Assembly: GCA_020137815.1 (NCBI GenBank)
Contig: CM035357.1
Location: forward strand, 7,365,315 to 7,429,314
Direction of reading: 5' to 3'
From: Hormiphora californensis
Taxonomy: Eukaryota; Ctenophora; Tentaculata; Cydippida; Pleurobrachiidae
Length of the DNA: 64,000 nucleotides
Shown in pieces: positions 48,521 through 59,353 of this stretch. Numbering within the stretch: the stretch's first letter is position 1; every line of letters starts with the position of its first letter. Under the pieces are notes generated by a model. That model made no database searches. It was not told where the DNA came from and worked only from the letters and a program-made list of their open reading frames with translations. The position numbers and the translations under genes are program-made.

Positions 48521-48590
48521 GAGAGATAGGAGAGAGAGAAGAGAGATAGGAGCGAGAGAGCGAGAGAGAAGAGAGAGAGAGAGAGAGGAT

Positions 48591-49645
48591 AGATACTATA
48601 TAAGTATCTAGCGAGACGTGAGCTCTAATCGCGCTCGTATCATCTATATAAGAGAGAGACTTGTGCTAGCCGAGCTCGCTCGCTAGCTCTCCTTCTCTCT
48701 ATCTAAGGCTCGCGGTGTGGTCCATCTCTCTCTCTCTCTCTATCGAAGATAACATTGACGTGTAATTGCTACAATTATGCTTAAAATATGTGACACAGAG
48801 ACCTCCTTCTTATACTTTGCTCAATAGGTTTTTACCTTATTTCTCGCACTTCTATTGTCGCGTTCCTCACGCTCCTTTTCCTCTACTTTTTTTCCTCTCC
48901 GGTCCCCTTTTTTCCTTTCTACCACCTCCTCTATCGCCTGTGGTGGTCATCTTGTCCCTTGACCTCATTAAAAAAATTGAATTCTTCCTGATATTAACAA
49001 GATCTTCATTCTTTTTATTTTGAACAACATTTAGAACTTTTTCTCACAAACCATATAAATAACTCGTTCAATATCATCGGTCCCTGGCTCCACCAACGCA
49101 TACACAAAAAAAAAAAAAAAAATTGCGTAGAGGTTGTGATCTTCAAAAATTACGGTGGCAACCCAAAAACGCTCTTTACTCATAATAATTCTTACTAAAA
49201 TGAAGCTAAAACAATTAGACACAACACGACTTAAGTAAAAGTTATTAGACGCTCTCTCCCTCGGCCGGTTGCTTTCCCCCTCACTCAGCCGCCCCCCCCC
49301 CCTCTAGGTTTCACCAATCCCCTGGATCCATCTCTCTCCCCCCCTCCCCTACCACCCCCCCCCGCGCCCCCCCCCACCCCTCCTCCCAACCACCCCTCCT
49401 CCCCAGCCCCCCCCCTCCCACACCCCCCCCCCCTCCTCGACCCCTGTTTCCTCCTTTCCTCGAACCAACGACATAAAACTGTCAAGTAAAAGAGCAGCCA
49501 CCAGTAGGAGTAGACATACAGTTAGGGACCTAGTCATAATAGATAAATTAGAATACAAGTCCAGATACAGAGTGTTTATAGTAGGCCATCTTGCTCAAGC
49601 ACCCCCACACTGCTTTATAAATGTATAGGGGGCTGCTACTAGGAG
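48591..49645. other. Low-complexity spacer
   Basis: Contains CT/GA remnants to 48745, a poly-A run at 49107-49123, and C-rich DNA at 49290-49440 (poly-G on the other strand). On the minus strand, 49535-49460 could encode a signal-peptide-like MTRSLTVCLLLLVAALLLDS, but it runs into the poly-G tract and is not called. Confidence 0.45.
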
Positions 49646-49897
49646 ATGGAGGGGAAGAAAGGTGAATCCACGCCGATGACCGCTCTGGAAGAGGCACAGA
49701 TACGCGAAAACCAGCGGTTACGTGGAAGGGCTAGTGAGAGATATAGCATTAAACAAGTGAACCTTGAGCCGATGACCATGTGGAAAATGGGTGACTGTCT
49801 GATCGATAAGAAGAGATTTCCAATAGGAAGAAGAACGATAGCAATAGCTATTCCGGAAAACCACAGCACTAGAAGTTTGACAGTACAGCATAAGTAG
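49646..49897 (+). CDS. Small unidentified ORF or terminal exon
   Basis: An 83-aa frame that is not low-complexity and is rich in charged residues (MEGKKGESTPMTALEEAQIR at its start). An in-frame TAG just upstream is also the AG of a possible acceptor (CTACTAG), so this is either a short gene from its own ATG or the last exon of a spliced gene. No hydrophobic segment or known domain is seen. Upstream exons were not found. Confidence 0.3.
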   Translation: MEGKKGESTPMTALEEAQIRENQRLRGRASERYSIKQVNLEPMTMWKMGDCLIDKKRFPIGRRTIAIAIPENHSTRSLTVQHK

Positions 49898-50259
49898 TAG
49901 TCTGTTTCAATTGAATATCCCGATTGGATCTAGTAGTGTAGGAACATCGTCGAGAGCCTTGATATACAGGTAATTTGGAAGTATCACAGGTACTAACCAT
50001 CATAACCTTATACATAAGTTTCATGTCATTGTACTTGAATGAAGATTAATGTTAGGATATTAAGTGTGATCAGGTGACTAGGATAGATCTGGAATTACCT
50101 CAGCAGTGAGGGTGTGAGACACCGAGTAACCACGTGATAGACCTCTTCTGTGCAGCTTCCAGTGAATCGAAGCAACCCAACAGAGTGGGGAGCCCAAACT
50201 GGAGAGCAGTGGCGCAAGAAGAGATCGAACCAAGTAAGAACAGAGTTCCGGCGTTTGAT

Positions 50260-51551
50260 TGAGGTTTGCCAACAAGTGGGTTGTTCTACACTATGTTGAA
50301 TCTGTCATGAAGCGTTCAAGAATGTTCTCAGTATTCAGTCCAATGAAAGTTTGGGTTTATTGACCAAGTACCCCAGATCTCTCTGAACAGTGACATTTAT
50401 CCAAGACAGTATCACCTAGACCTAGGAATTGTAGGAAACAGGGGAGCTCGCCCCATGATCCTCACCACCTTGATGAAACGGGTAGAAACAACTTTTAACT
50501 TACTAGGATGAAACTTCATCTTGTTTATGACTGGACCAGCTGTGAAGATTTACCAAATCCTGCATGTCCAAGTGATCCTGCATACTATCGATCTTAGCCT
50601 CAGAGTTCCGATCAGCACTACAAGGCTATCTTACACTCACCATGCACACCACTCATGATGTCAATTAATGAATAGTACAAATAAAAAGGGGGCCTAGGAA
50701 CTACGTTGTGGGACACCGGATATACCCCTGCGACTAGAGAGAATCTTTCCCCCAATAACCACTTGTTGATTGCGATCACAGAGATAATTACGAATAAAGG
50801 AAAGCATATTGCCATCTATATTAAATCTATTTTTAAGTTTATGCAGAATTAAATCATGATTAACGGAATCAAAAGCTTTACTAAAATCAAAATAAATAAG
50901 GTCAGAGGTACGTTTGTCATTGTCGGTCAGAACTAGGTCGTCAAACACAGAAACAAGCTGGGTCAGACAAGACCTCCCCGGCAAGAATCCGTGTTGTCTA
51001 CTGTCAATTTTGTCGTAACAATGTTCTAATAGTCGCTGTGTAACAATTCTCTCGTAAACTTTACTCGCAATGCAGGTCAGAGAGATAGGGCGGTAGTTCC
51101 GGACATCCCTCTTGTCTCCAGACTTGTGAACAGGAACAACATTGGCAGACTTCCAGATAGACGGAAGTCCGCCGCCGCCGTACGCCTGCTCAAAGAGCAG
51201 AGACAAGGGATAAGCCAGAGCTCCCGCACATCTCTTGAAAATAATACTATGTAGGTTGTCGGGACCAGGACCCTTGCGAGCATTGAGTTTAGATAAGACG
51301 TTGTACACAGAGCTAGCCGAGAAGTCACAAAGAATGGAGGGGTCATTGCTGTTAACATCAATATCATAGCTACTCGATTCAGAAAAATTGGAGGCAAATT
51401 GCTTATTGAAAAGGTTGGCTTGGTCCTCCAAATCAGACCTAAACACCTCACCATCATTGACAATGAGTGGTATTCTGGTAGACTTGGAGGTAACTTTAAC
51501 CTGTCTCCAAAATTTCCTACTAACGGTGTCACAATCCTCGATGTCACAGTA
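50260..51551 (-). pseudogene. Decayed Jockey/CR1-like non-LTR reverse transcriptase fragment
   Basis: Reading the minus strand from 51551, an open frame (to about 50694) encodes RT landmarks: KGPGPDNLHSIIFKR, the RNYRPISLTCIASKVYERIV block, RQHGFLPGRSCLTQL, motif A IYFDFSKAFDSVNH and motif B SGVPQ. After that the frame breaks. Traces of the YADD region and of the following DLVNLHSWS block can still be followed in other frames down to about 50260 through several stops. Endonuclease and 3' end are absent. The 5' edge lies against a (CT)n tract at 51553-51690. It is unrelated to the other two LINEs in the window. Confidence 0.85.
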
Positions 51552-51552
51552 T

Positions 51553-52182
51553 AGTCTCTCTCTCTCTCCTCTCTCCTTCTCTCTCTCTCTCTCTCTGCCT
51601 CTCTCTCTCTGTCTCTCTCCTCTCTCTCTCTCTCCCTCCTCTTCTCTCTCCTCTCTCTCCTCGGTCTCTCCTCTCCATATCCCTCTCTGCTCTCTCTTTA
51701 CACCAATTACGCCCGAATATTATGCCGCGAAATACACACAGCCAGAACAATAATTACACTGTTAATCCAGGAATTTTCCAAGCCCCTTCGTCATACCCAA
51801 CGTTATAATTGCTATTCTAATCACACAAATGCCAATGCCATATAGCCAATAATAAATTATGTAAGGTATAAGGGACTAGGGTTAACTCCATTCCTAAAAA
51901 GTTTCGCCCAGCCCCATGGTTTTTTAGAGATGGACCATTTATTTCTAAACTTTTTTTGAACAAAGCCTCTCCTCTGTCAGTTCATTTCACTCAATGGTCC
52001 GGCGTTAGTGAGGTCATGCTCTCCCTTTTGTTCTGGTCTCGGCTGTCAGTTGATTAATTTCAAGCAAGAAAAGACATGAAAGAGAGTGAGATGATAGAGA
52101 GAAGAAGAGAGAGAGGAGTAGAGAGAGAGAGCAGAGAGAGAGAGAGATACTGTGAGAGAGAGAGTAGAGGGGATAAACCACC
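51553..52182. repeat. (CT)n tract, spacer, then (GA)n tract
   Basis: CT-rich microsatellite with interruptions at 51553-51690, AT-rich spacer, then GA-rich sequence at about 52080-52172 just upstream of the ATG at 52183. Confidence 0.8.
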
Positions 52183-52326
52183 ATGGGGCCAGATCTAGTG
52201 AATGGACCGGAACAAAGCGCATATATTACAGCCACAGGTCCAATTTCCCAAACGGTAACAACCTCCAAAATGCGATCAACTCTAGTACTCCATGTCGTTA
52301 TTTTATTCTCCCTTCTCCCCCCCCCC

Positions 52327-52371
<45 letters not shown>

Positions 52372-52445
52372 CTCTCGTCTCTCTCCTCTCCTCCCCCTCA
52401 CTCTCCCATCTCCTCTCTCTCTCTCTTTCTCATCTTTCCTCTCTT

Positions 52446-52477
<32 letters not shown>

Positions 52478-53360
52478 TTTGCTCTCTCTTTCTCCTCTCT
52501 CCTCGGGGGGGGGGGGGCTCTCTCCTCGTCTCTCTCTTCCGATCTCTCTCTCACGCTCTCTCTCGGCTCTCTCTCTCTCTCTCTCTCTCCCCTTGGTCCA
52601 CTTCTCCCTCGAATGTCCTTCACAGGCTCTGCCCCTCCTCGTCTCGCGCTTCTTCGCCAATCTCTCTCAATGAGCTCCTACGTCTCTCCTCCTCTCTGCT
52701 CTCTCGCCTCTCCCCGCCTCGTCTCGTCTCTCTCGGTCGGTTCACTCTCTTCCTGTCTCTCTCTCTCTCTCTTACCCCTGGGCTCTGTCGCCCACTCTTC
52801 ATACAGGGCCGTATATCCACGCCCTCTTCTACAACAGACATGATCTCACTGCAGTACCATTACATGGTCAGCCCCCCCTTGCCCCCCTTAACCCCCTCAA
52901 AAACAACGCTGCTTTCTCTCTTTGAAAATTTTCTATTTCTAGCACCAATAGTGAAAGATCCCATCCCAACACTGTCTTTGTATTTCTTCTCTCACAAACA
53001 ACTTTTCTCCAGAGATCGATCTTCCGCTTTCATTTGAGAGAGGTGTAATAGTGCTGCAAGAATACCAATCACTTTGGGTGATGCATCTCTCGCTCCGGTC
53101 CTCCCCCCGCTCTCTCTCTCTCTTCTTTCTCCCTCCTCCTCTCTCTACTCTCCTCTCTCTCTCGTCTCTCTCTCTCTCTCTCTCTCTTCTCTCTATCTAT
53201 CTCTCTCTCTCTATCTCTCTCTATCTCTCCCTCTCCCGTCTCACAAATGATAACATCCTCTTCCGCGATCTTACACCAGACTGTACGTCCATTCAATGCG
53301 ATCTTGCTATTATACCCCGGAGGGAAAGAACCGGAGAAATCAAAAATAAAGGAGATTTAA
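52183..53360 (+). CDS. Candidate small four-exon gene, unidentified
   Basis: ATG at 52183 sits in a strong context (ACCACCATGG). Exons 52183-52254, 52807-52866, 53015-53077 and 53280-53360 are all phase 0 and together give 91 aa ending in TAA. The second exon donor (GTCAGC) and the third exon acceptor (CCAGAG) are weak. The predicted protein includes ISLQYHYM, then IDLPLSFERGVIVLQEYQSL, then NAILLLYPGGKEPEKSK. No family is recognised. Introns hold (CT)n tracts at 52308-52595 and 53105-53240. The last exon also has another open frame reaching a GTAACA donor, so the 3' structure could differ. Confidence 0.3.
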
Positions 53361-53530
53361 TACGAAACTTTTTTGCACCCTGTAACACTTTTCTCTCCCC
53401 ATTTTGATTTTCTCACGCACATACACAGATGAGCGTCGCTTCTGCTGCAGTGACACCCTGCTAATAGCTTGGACTCACAACGCAATATATGCCTGGAAGG
53501 AAACGTAAAAAGTGGAGAATGAGTGAGAGA

Positions 53531-53564
<34 letters not shown>

Positions 53565-53944
53565 TAGATAGAGAAGAGAGAGAGAGAGAGAATGATAGTG
53601 AATAGAGAGGGAAGATCGATAGATAGAGAGTGGGAGAGAGGCATTTGCTGAAAATGCATTTTTGAAAAATAGAAAACGATGCCCCCGGGGCCGGTGGGGT
53701 CACGGTTTCAAATAGAACATGGCCATTACAAGTGGGAATATATTCGGCGATAAACCTGTTTTTCCCCCGCCATATCATATGTTTTTCCTCAACCACTTTC
53801 TTTTTTATCATTGTCATTTCCCTACACTCCACTATAAACACTCACGCTAAGCTATCCTCACTATCCCACTCGCCCTAACCTCCTCACTAGCTACCTCCTC
53901 CCTCTCTCTCACCCCCCCTAACCCAACACCCTCTCCCCCAACAG
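53361..53944. other. Possible extra exon and GA repeat
   Basis: 53427-53502 encodes a protein-like stretch (ERRFCCSDTLLIAWTHNAIY) between an AG acceptor and a GTAAAA donor, but its phase does not fit the exon at 53945. A GA-rich tract lies at 53524-53640. Confidence 0.3.
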
Positions 53945-55290
53945 ACCACGACGATGATGAGGAAGAGGAAGAAAGCACCAGCTGGGACCCTCCACCAACC
54001 AGACACCCCCGCACCACCCCGCCAAAGGTAATGGATACACAGGAGAGAGAGAGAGAGAGAGAGAGGCAGAGAGAAAGAGTTGTGACGTCATAGCGGTATC
54101 ATGAGCGTCCCATTTTGGACTCTCATTCCAAGAAGTCTCGAGAATGAATGATGTGAAGTAGTGTGGCACAGCGGGGACTGGTGAAGTAAAAACTAAGTGT
54201 CCCCGTCATCACGTATATATTATCATAAGTTGATATGGTGAGGAAAGAGAGGGAAACTACGAGGGAGAACAAAAGGGAGGGAAAGAAAGACAAGCGACCA
54301 AGATAGAGATAAAAAGAGGCATTACGAGACAGAAAGACAGCAAGAAGAGAGAACAACACATGATATATTAACGTGTGTAAGATAAGAGGGACGACATGTT
54401 CATCACGCACATAAGAACACACTACATACACACTCACTTACCTCCCTGAGGGGCAAAAAGGGAGAACAACTAGTCGCCGTAATATAACTATTAGAGGGGA
54501 AATATTCATAGAATAGTGTCGGAAAAACTGAGAAATTTGTCTCACTGAACTATACGCCCAGATGCGTTAGATCAGGGTCGTAGTCCATCACACTCACCCC
54601 CCCCCCCCCCAGGGCTAATACTCACCCAGTGGCCAACTGGTGTGGTGTGTGTGGTCACGATAGGGCGAAGTTTGAGAACTAGGGACGTCCTTTCACTGTC
54701 CTTATACACAGGGAGGGCTTTTATTACACGTTAGTTCATATACCTCAATCCTCTTCGAAAAAAAAAAAAACAGACCTCAGTCCTCACATCCTCCTTCTGT
54801 CCTACATGACCTCACATCCTCTCTCACTGCGGCCCTGGTTCGGAACATGCCTCTCTCCTGCACCCGGTTAGAACACACTTCTCTCACGTGCCCTTTAGAA
54901 CATCCTCTCTCCACGCGCCCCGGTTAGAACATGCCTCTCTCATCCTGGATGATTGATAGGTTTGGACACTGACAGCTACTTCGTGTTATTGTTTACATAG
55001 AACCTACTTCTACACCAGATCAAGAGCTACTAAATCACACTGGCTGCACTGGAGCTAGGCGGCAACTACATGTCGTTCTGTAGAAGGGAGAGTGATACAT
55101 TCCTCGACCTAGACTTTATACAATAATTCATCCGCTATCTAAAATCATGTATTATCTTCTATTACTATTATCTGGCCATGGTCAATTGAATTATCTGTTA
55201 TTTCAGGTAACGAATTCAGCTCGGGTACACCCTGCTCCAGCTGCGGCTTCTCGCCAAACCCGCTCCAGCTCCCTCTCACATCCCCGATAA
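53945..55290 (+). CDS. Two 3'-terminal exons of an unidentified gene
   Basis: Exon 53945-54027 (after CCCAACAG, entered in phase 1, ended in phase 0 at GTAATG) encodes an acidic HDDDEEEEESTSWDPPPTRH segment. Exon 55207-55290 (after TTTCAG) continues in phase with a Ser/Ala/Arg-rich tail and a TAA stop. A second frame in the last exon reaches a GTAAGA donor and could join an exon near 55410-55480, so alternative splicing is possible. The acidic-then-basic low-complexity tail suggests a disordered C-terminus. Upstream exons are unclear; the small gene at 52183 might be the same locus. Confidence 0.35.
54028..55206. other. Intronic sequence with a minisatellite
   Basis: About 54836-54950 has three to four units of about 33 bp, each ending CCGGTTAGAACATGCCTCTC or close to it. 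A poly-A run lies near 54758. No gene seen. Confidence 0.55.
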
Positions 55291-58200
55291 TGAGTAAGAA
55301 ATCCGGAGAACTCTGGAGGAGATAATTCCGATCTAATTACAACTATTTCAATGTTTTGATTGAGTGACTATAAATTAGGTCCTATTATAACGCTTTCCCT
55401 CTTTCTAGATGCGTCAAGACGTTGCAGATACGGGAAGTTTCGGTCAGCCAACTCAGAACGACGTTGGAGGTAATGGAGACGTGCCTTCCGTACCCTTCTT
55501 GTCGATCAGCGGCAAGACGCGTGTGTAGTCACTTTAATTAATATGGTGTTTGTGTAGTTCCCTGATTTGTCATAGTACAAATATGGTAAATACCATGTTT
55601 TTGGGCGTGTCTATATAAGTTTGCCGACATGTTTGGTTGTTTCAAAATATACGGTATTGGTAGTTTTCTCTTTTTTTCCAAGGTTGCTGTCCATTGCGTT
55701 TGTTTTTTGTGTTGTCCCTGAGTGATTTTGATATTGTTCGCTGAACCGTAACCAACACTTCTGACGTATTTTATCCAGGGTCCAACCGTTATAACGAAAC
55801 ATGTCCGCTTGTGCATGGGTGTAATCATGAAATTAGAGGAATTTTCTGCCCCTCAAGGCGACACAATTATTCCTCGGCATAAAATGTAATCTCCGAATAA
55901 AACCGTCGAATAAAACTCACTAATTTAATTTCATAATTGTTGCAATGAGTAATTATCGTGTTTCTCACCACACCATCTGCCCAAATATGGACAAACCCTC
56001 CGTGTTTTTCTCACCATCCACACCAAATATTGACAAATCCAACTATGTTTCAACGCCTAAATATGGACAATACCAACACTTTCATTTTCATTCCCAAATA
56101 TGGACACAACCACACATTTTCCAGCCGAAGGTTCCTCTGACCGAAACAAGACGAAACGCGACTGAGGACGTTTTTGGTACCCTATATCCTCCTCACCAAC
56201 GAGTACTAATCAACGCATACTCTTTCTCTTTATCTCTCCTCCTGCTGTTGTAAATCCTTGTCTGCTGAGAGAGAAAACTACCTTGATCAAGTGAGTAATC
56301 GAGTAGAATTGGGGAGTTTTATTTTCTCTTTTTTTGTTGCCTGAATTTGCTTATTATGCTCTGCATCTACGAGTGATGTCTTTTTTCTTTCAAGCTGGTG
56401 CTGGGTTATGCACTCATCTCTCGATAATATGTGATGGTGTTGTATCTGTATCCGTGTCTGTACCCTACCCCCTAACCCCTACCCTAACCCCCTACCACCT
56501 AACCCGGGAAACCTAACTAACTCCCAAACCCTCTCGAATCATTTGGTTATTTTACCAAACCAACCAATAATAGGAACCCATTATCAGTTCCATTTCTCTT
56601 GGAATTTCCTCAAACTTCTAAACATCCCAGTCCTGTTATTTGATAATGACGACGATGATACGATGACATTGTCTTTCCTCTTGAAATCGAGCACCCACTT
56701 AACATCTGGTATTTCCATATCCCTGCTTCTGGTTTCTTTCCTTCTCCATTTTCCTCTTTCTCGTTCTGCCTATCTCTTATCTCTTTCAGTTCTTTCTTCC
56801 TTTCTTTTCCCTTTACTCTTTTTCCTTTTCTCGTTCTTTCCTTTAATTTGAATGTTTGATTGTCAATATTACAATGCATTTATGCCATGTTAAGTTATCC
56901 CTCAATCCTACATTCTTGGTTTAATGTATCGTTTTTGTATTTTTTTGAAATTTCTCCCTTCTCTCACTCTCTCCTCTTAGCTTTCTCCTTCCATTTGTGA
57001 CCACGGTTTTACTTTTTTCCCTTTCCTCCTCCACTCAGTTGTTTTCTCTTTCACTCCATCTAGTGGCTAACCGGGGGGTGCCTGTTCCTTCTCACTAGTT
57101 CGTGACGCTGGATGCACTCATTTAATTTTTTTCGCTCCCCTACAATCATTATTACAAAAAACCGTAGGGCAGTGGATAGACGTAACGCGCAAAGTCACTC
57201 TTATTTGAAATCTCCTTGCTTCACTATTCTCTTGGTGCGCCGGCGCGACGTCCTTTCTATAGCAAGCGCGCAAGAGATCCCTTTCCTTCGAGACAAATCC
57301 TGCAGTCATCTCCTATGCCCCTGTCCTGGCGGTGCCTCCGGTCTTAGACTCTGTCTGGCAGTGTCTCAGGCCCTGTCCCAGTGTCCCTCAGTTCTTAGTC
57401 CCCCGGCCCTGTCTGGTGGTGTCTCAGACTCTGTCTGGACTGGCGGTGTCTCAACTCTGTCCTGGCGGTGTTTCGACTTCTGTCCTGGCGGTTGTCTCAG
57501 GACCTGTCTATTCTGATTCCTTCCGGAATACCAAGCATTTTCTAGCTGTAGCTCCGTGATTGGAATGTACTATGAATGTGCTAAATCCCCCATGATTAAC
57601 TCTGATTTGAAGTTCCCATTACCACCCTCTCTCTCTATACCACCCCCACCCCCAGGGAAACCCCCCCTGCCTCCCCAACAGACCAAGAGCACCCTCTGAT
57701 CATGCTCATAACTTGAGTTTAGTCAGGACACCGGAGGGGACGAGGTCCTGACTATCATAACATCGCCCTTAATATACCTCCGATAATAAGGGGTTTAGTT
57801 TAATATTTTTCTTGTTGTTTTATTTATTTCATTGCAAATTTATATTTGAAAATGATTTTTACAAAGCAATTACTCCACTAAGTATTATATTTATCCCATG
57901 TCACGTTTTGTCACGTTTTTCTCATCTATCTAGCAGCCAGATTCTAGCTGAAACTTTTTTCTGTTCATGAAAAAACGTGACATGCCCCCCCCGTGCCCCC
58001 CCCCCCCCTTCAACGTCTCACCTTTAATCGGTGGTGATTCAAACATTCAAATGTCTAAATTCATTACAGGCCCAGAATGGGATCGATTCCACCAGCATCA
58101 TACAGCCCCCCTCAGCCAACAATTAGTTGATGATCGTTCACTAATAAAATACTCAATCAGCTTGCAGAGTATAGTTCAGTACATACTATACCGACTGGGA

Positions 58201-58387
58201 GTCAGGTACTAGAGAGTCATTATGATCAATTTGGCAGATAGAGATACTGATTTCTAGATTTAGCCTCTTGGACTAAGTACATCATGATACACTTAGATCA
58301 TTGAGAAGACCCCAACCCCATCTTATCTAGCCCTAGCCCCAATCCCCATCCTTTCTCTAGCCCTAGCCCCATCCTTTCTACAGATAG
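55291..58387. other. Spacer with two minisatellites, no firm gene
   Basis: About 55974-56115 has four spaced copies of CCAAATATGGACAA-like sequence. About 57321-57507 is a minisatellite of CTGTCCTGGCGGTGTCTCAG-like units. Degenerate CCCTAA-type runs occur at 56460-56510. A possible terminal exon at 57656-57717 and minus-strand frames at 55538-55828 have no family signal. Confidence 0.5.
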
Positions 58388-58390
58388 ACG

Positions 58391-59320
58391 ATGACGATGA
58401 GGAACACAGATTGTACCTATGCAAAGAACGAGCTCCAGCTTAACCTGTACCTACACAACAAGAACAACCTGTTGATAACCAGCAACAACAACAACAAATT
58501 CAACCCGGGGTAGGTAGTAATGGTGGAGGAATCAGGGGGAACTGGAGGGGGATTGAACATCAGATTGTGTAGTAGAGCGGGAATTGGGTTAGTTAGTTAC
58601 TGGGTGCACCAACTGATTAATTAACTGCAGTTAATTGACTCTAATTAACTCTATCCTAGGTACCAGAATCATCCAAGAGTTAGGAATCCCAGGGCACCGG
58701 TAACATACGTTCCGAGATACGGAATTACCAGAGAAATTACAATAAATTCTCTGTGGAGATCACTATGGGTTGTTGAATCTCTTAATCGTAGGTAAAATCA
58801 ATTATAATCAGCAATTAAAAGTCAATACTTAACTATTATATTGCAGTTGAGTGACTTCTTTCTGTTTTAAAACTTCCCCTTCTTAACTTTATTTGTCTCC
58901 CAGGCACAGACAACAGTTTGTTACTTCTCATCGAAGCGGCCAGGTGAGGTTTTCCCACTCATTGCTGTGCTGCCGGTTCTCCCAAATCGAGTCCGAACGA
59001 CAGGCCTGGATAATGTTACAACACGATTTGTGGACGAAAAAACAAATTGCGATGACTAACTTGGCTATCTGCGGAACAAGATCATTAAGATGAGGAAGCG
59101 GTGAAGAGGGCAGAGTTTTATCTCAGTCCGGGACACCCGCATGATGAGCTCGAGCGTGTGGCACTTTAAACTTACCACTTCGACGATACAGGTATAACAG
59201 TCTAGTGTAGTATATACGTATTTCACTCTGTTCATGGATTAGACGAGTGAAATCTAAGGTCTTTGATTTCGGGCTGGGAATGGGTGTCGCCGACACTCAC
59301 GGTGGGGGGGGGGGGGGGGT

Positions 59321-59353
<33 letters not shown>

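Noticed and set aside
49349-49558. Minus-strand signal-peptide-like ORF
   Set aside because: After a convincing hydrophobic start it becomes a Gly run from the poly-C/G tract, so it cannot be distinguished from chance.
55538-55828. 96-codon minus-strand frame
   Set aside because: A competing frame is equally open, no motif is recognised, and no supporting splice sites were seen.
56460-56510. Telomere-like CCCTAA runs (also near 19240-19290)
   Set aside because: Units are irregular (CCCCTAACCCC mixtures) and short; not a telomere or a clean interstitial telomeric array.
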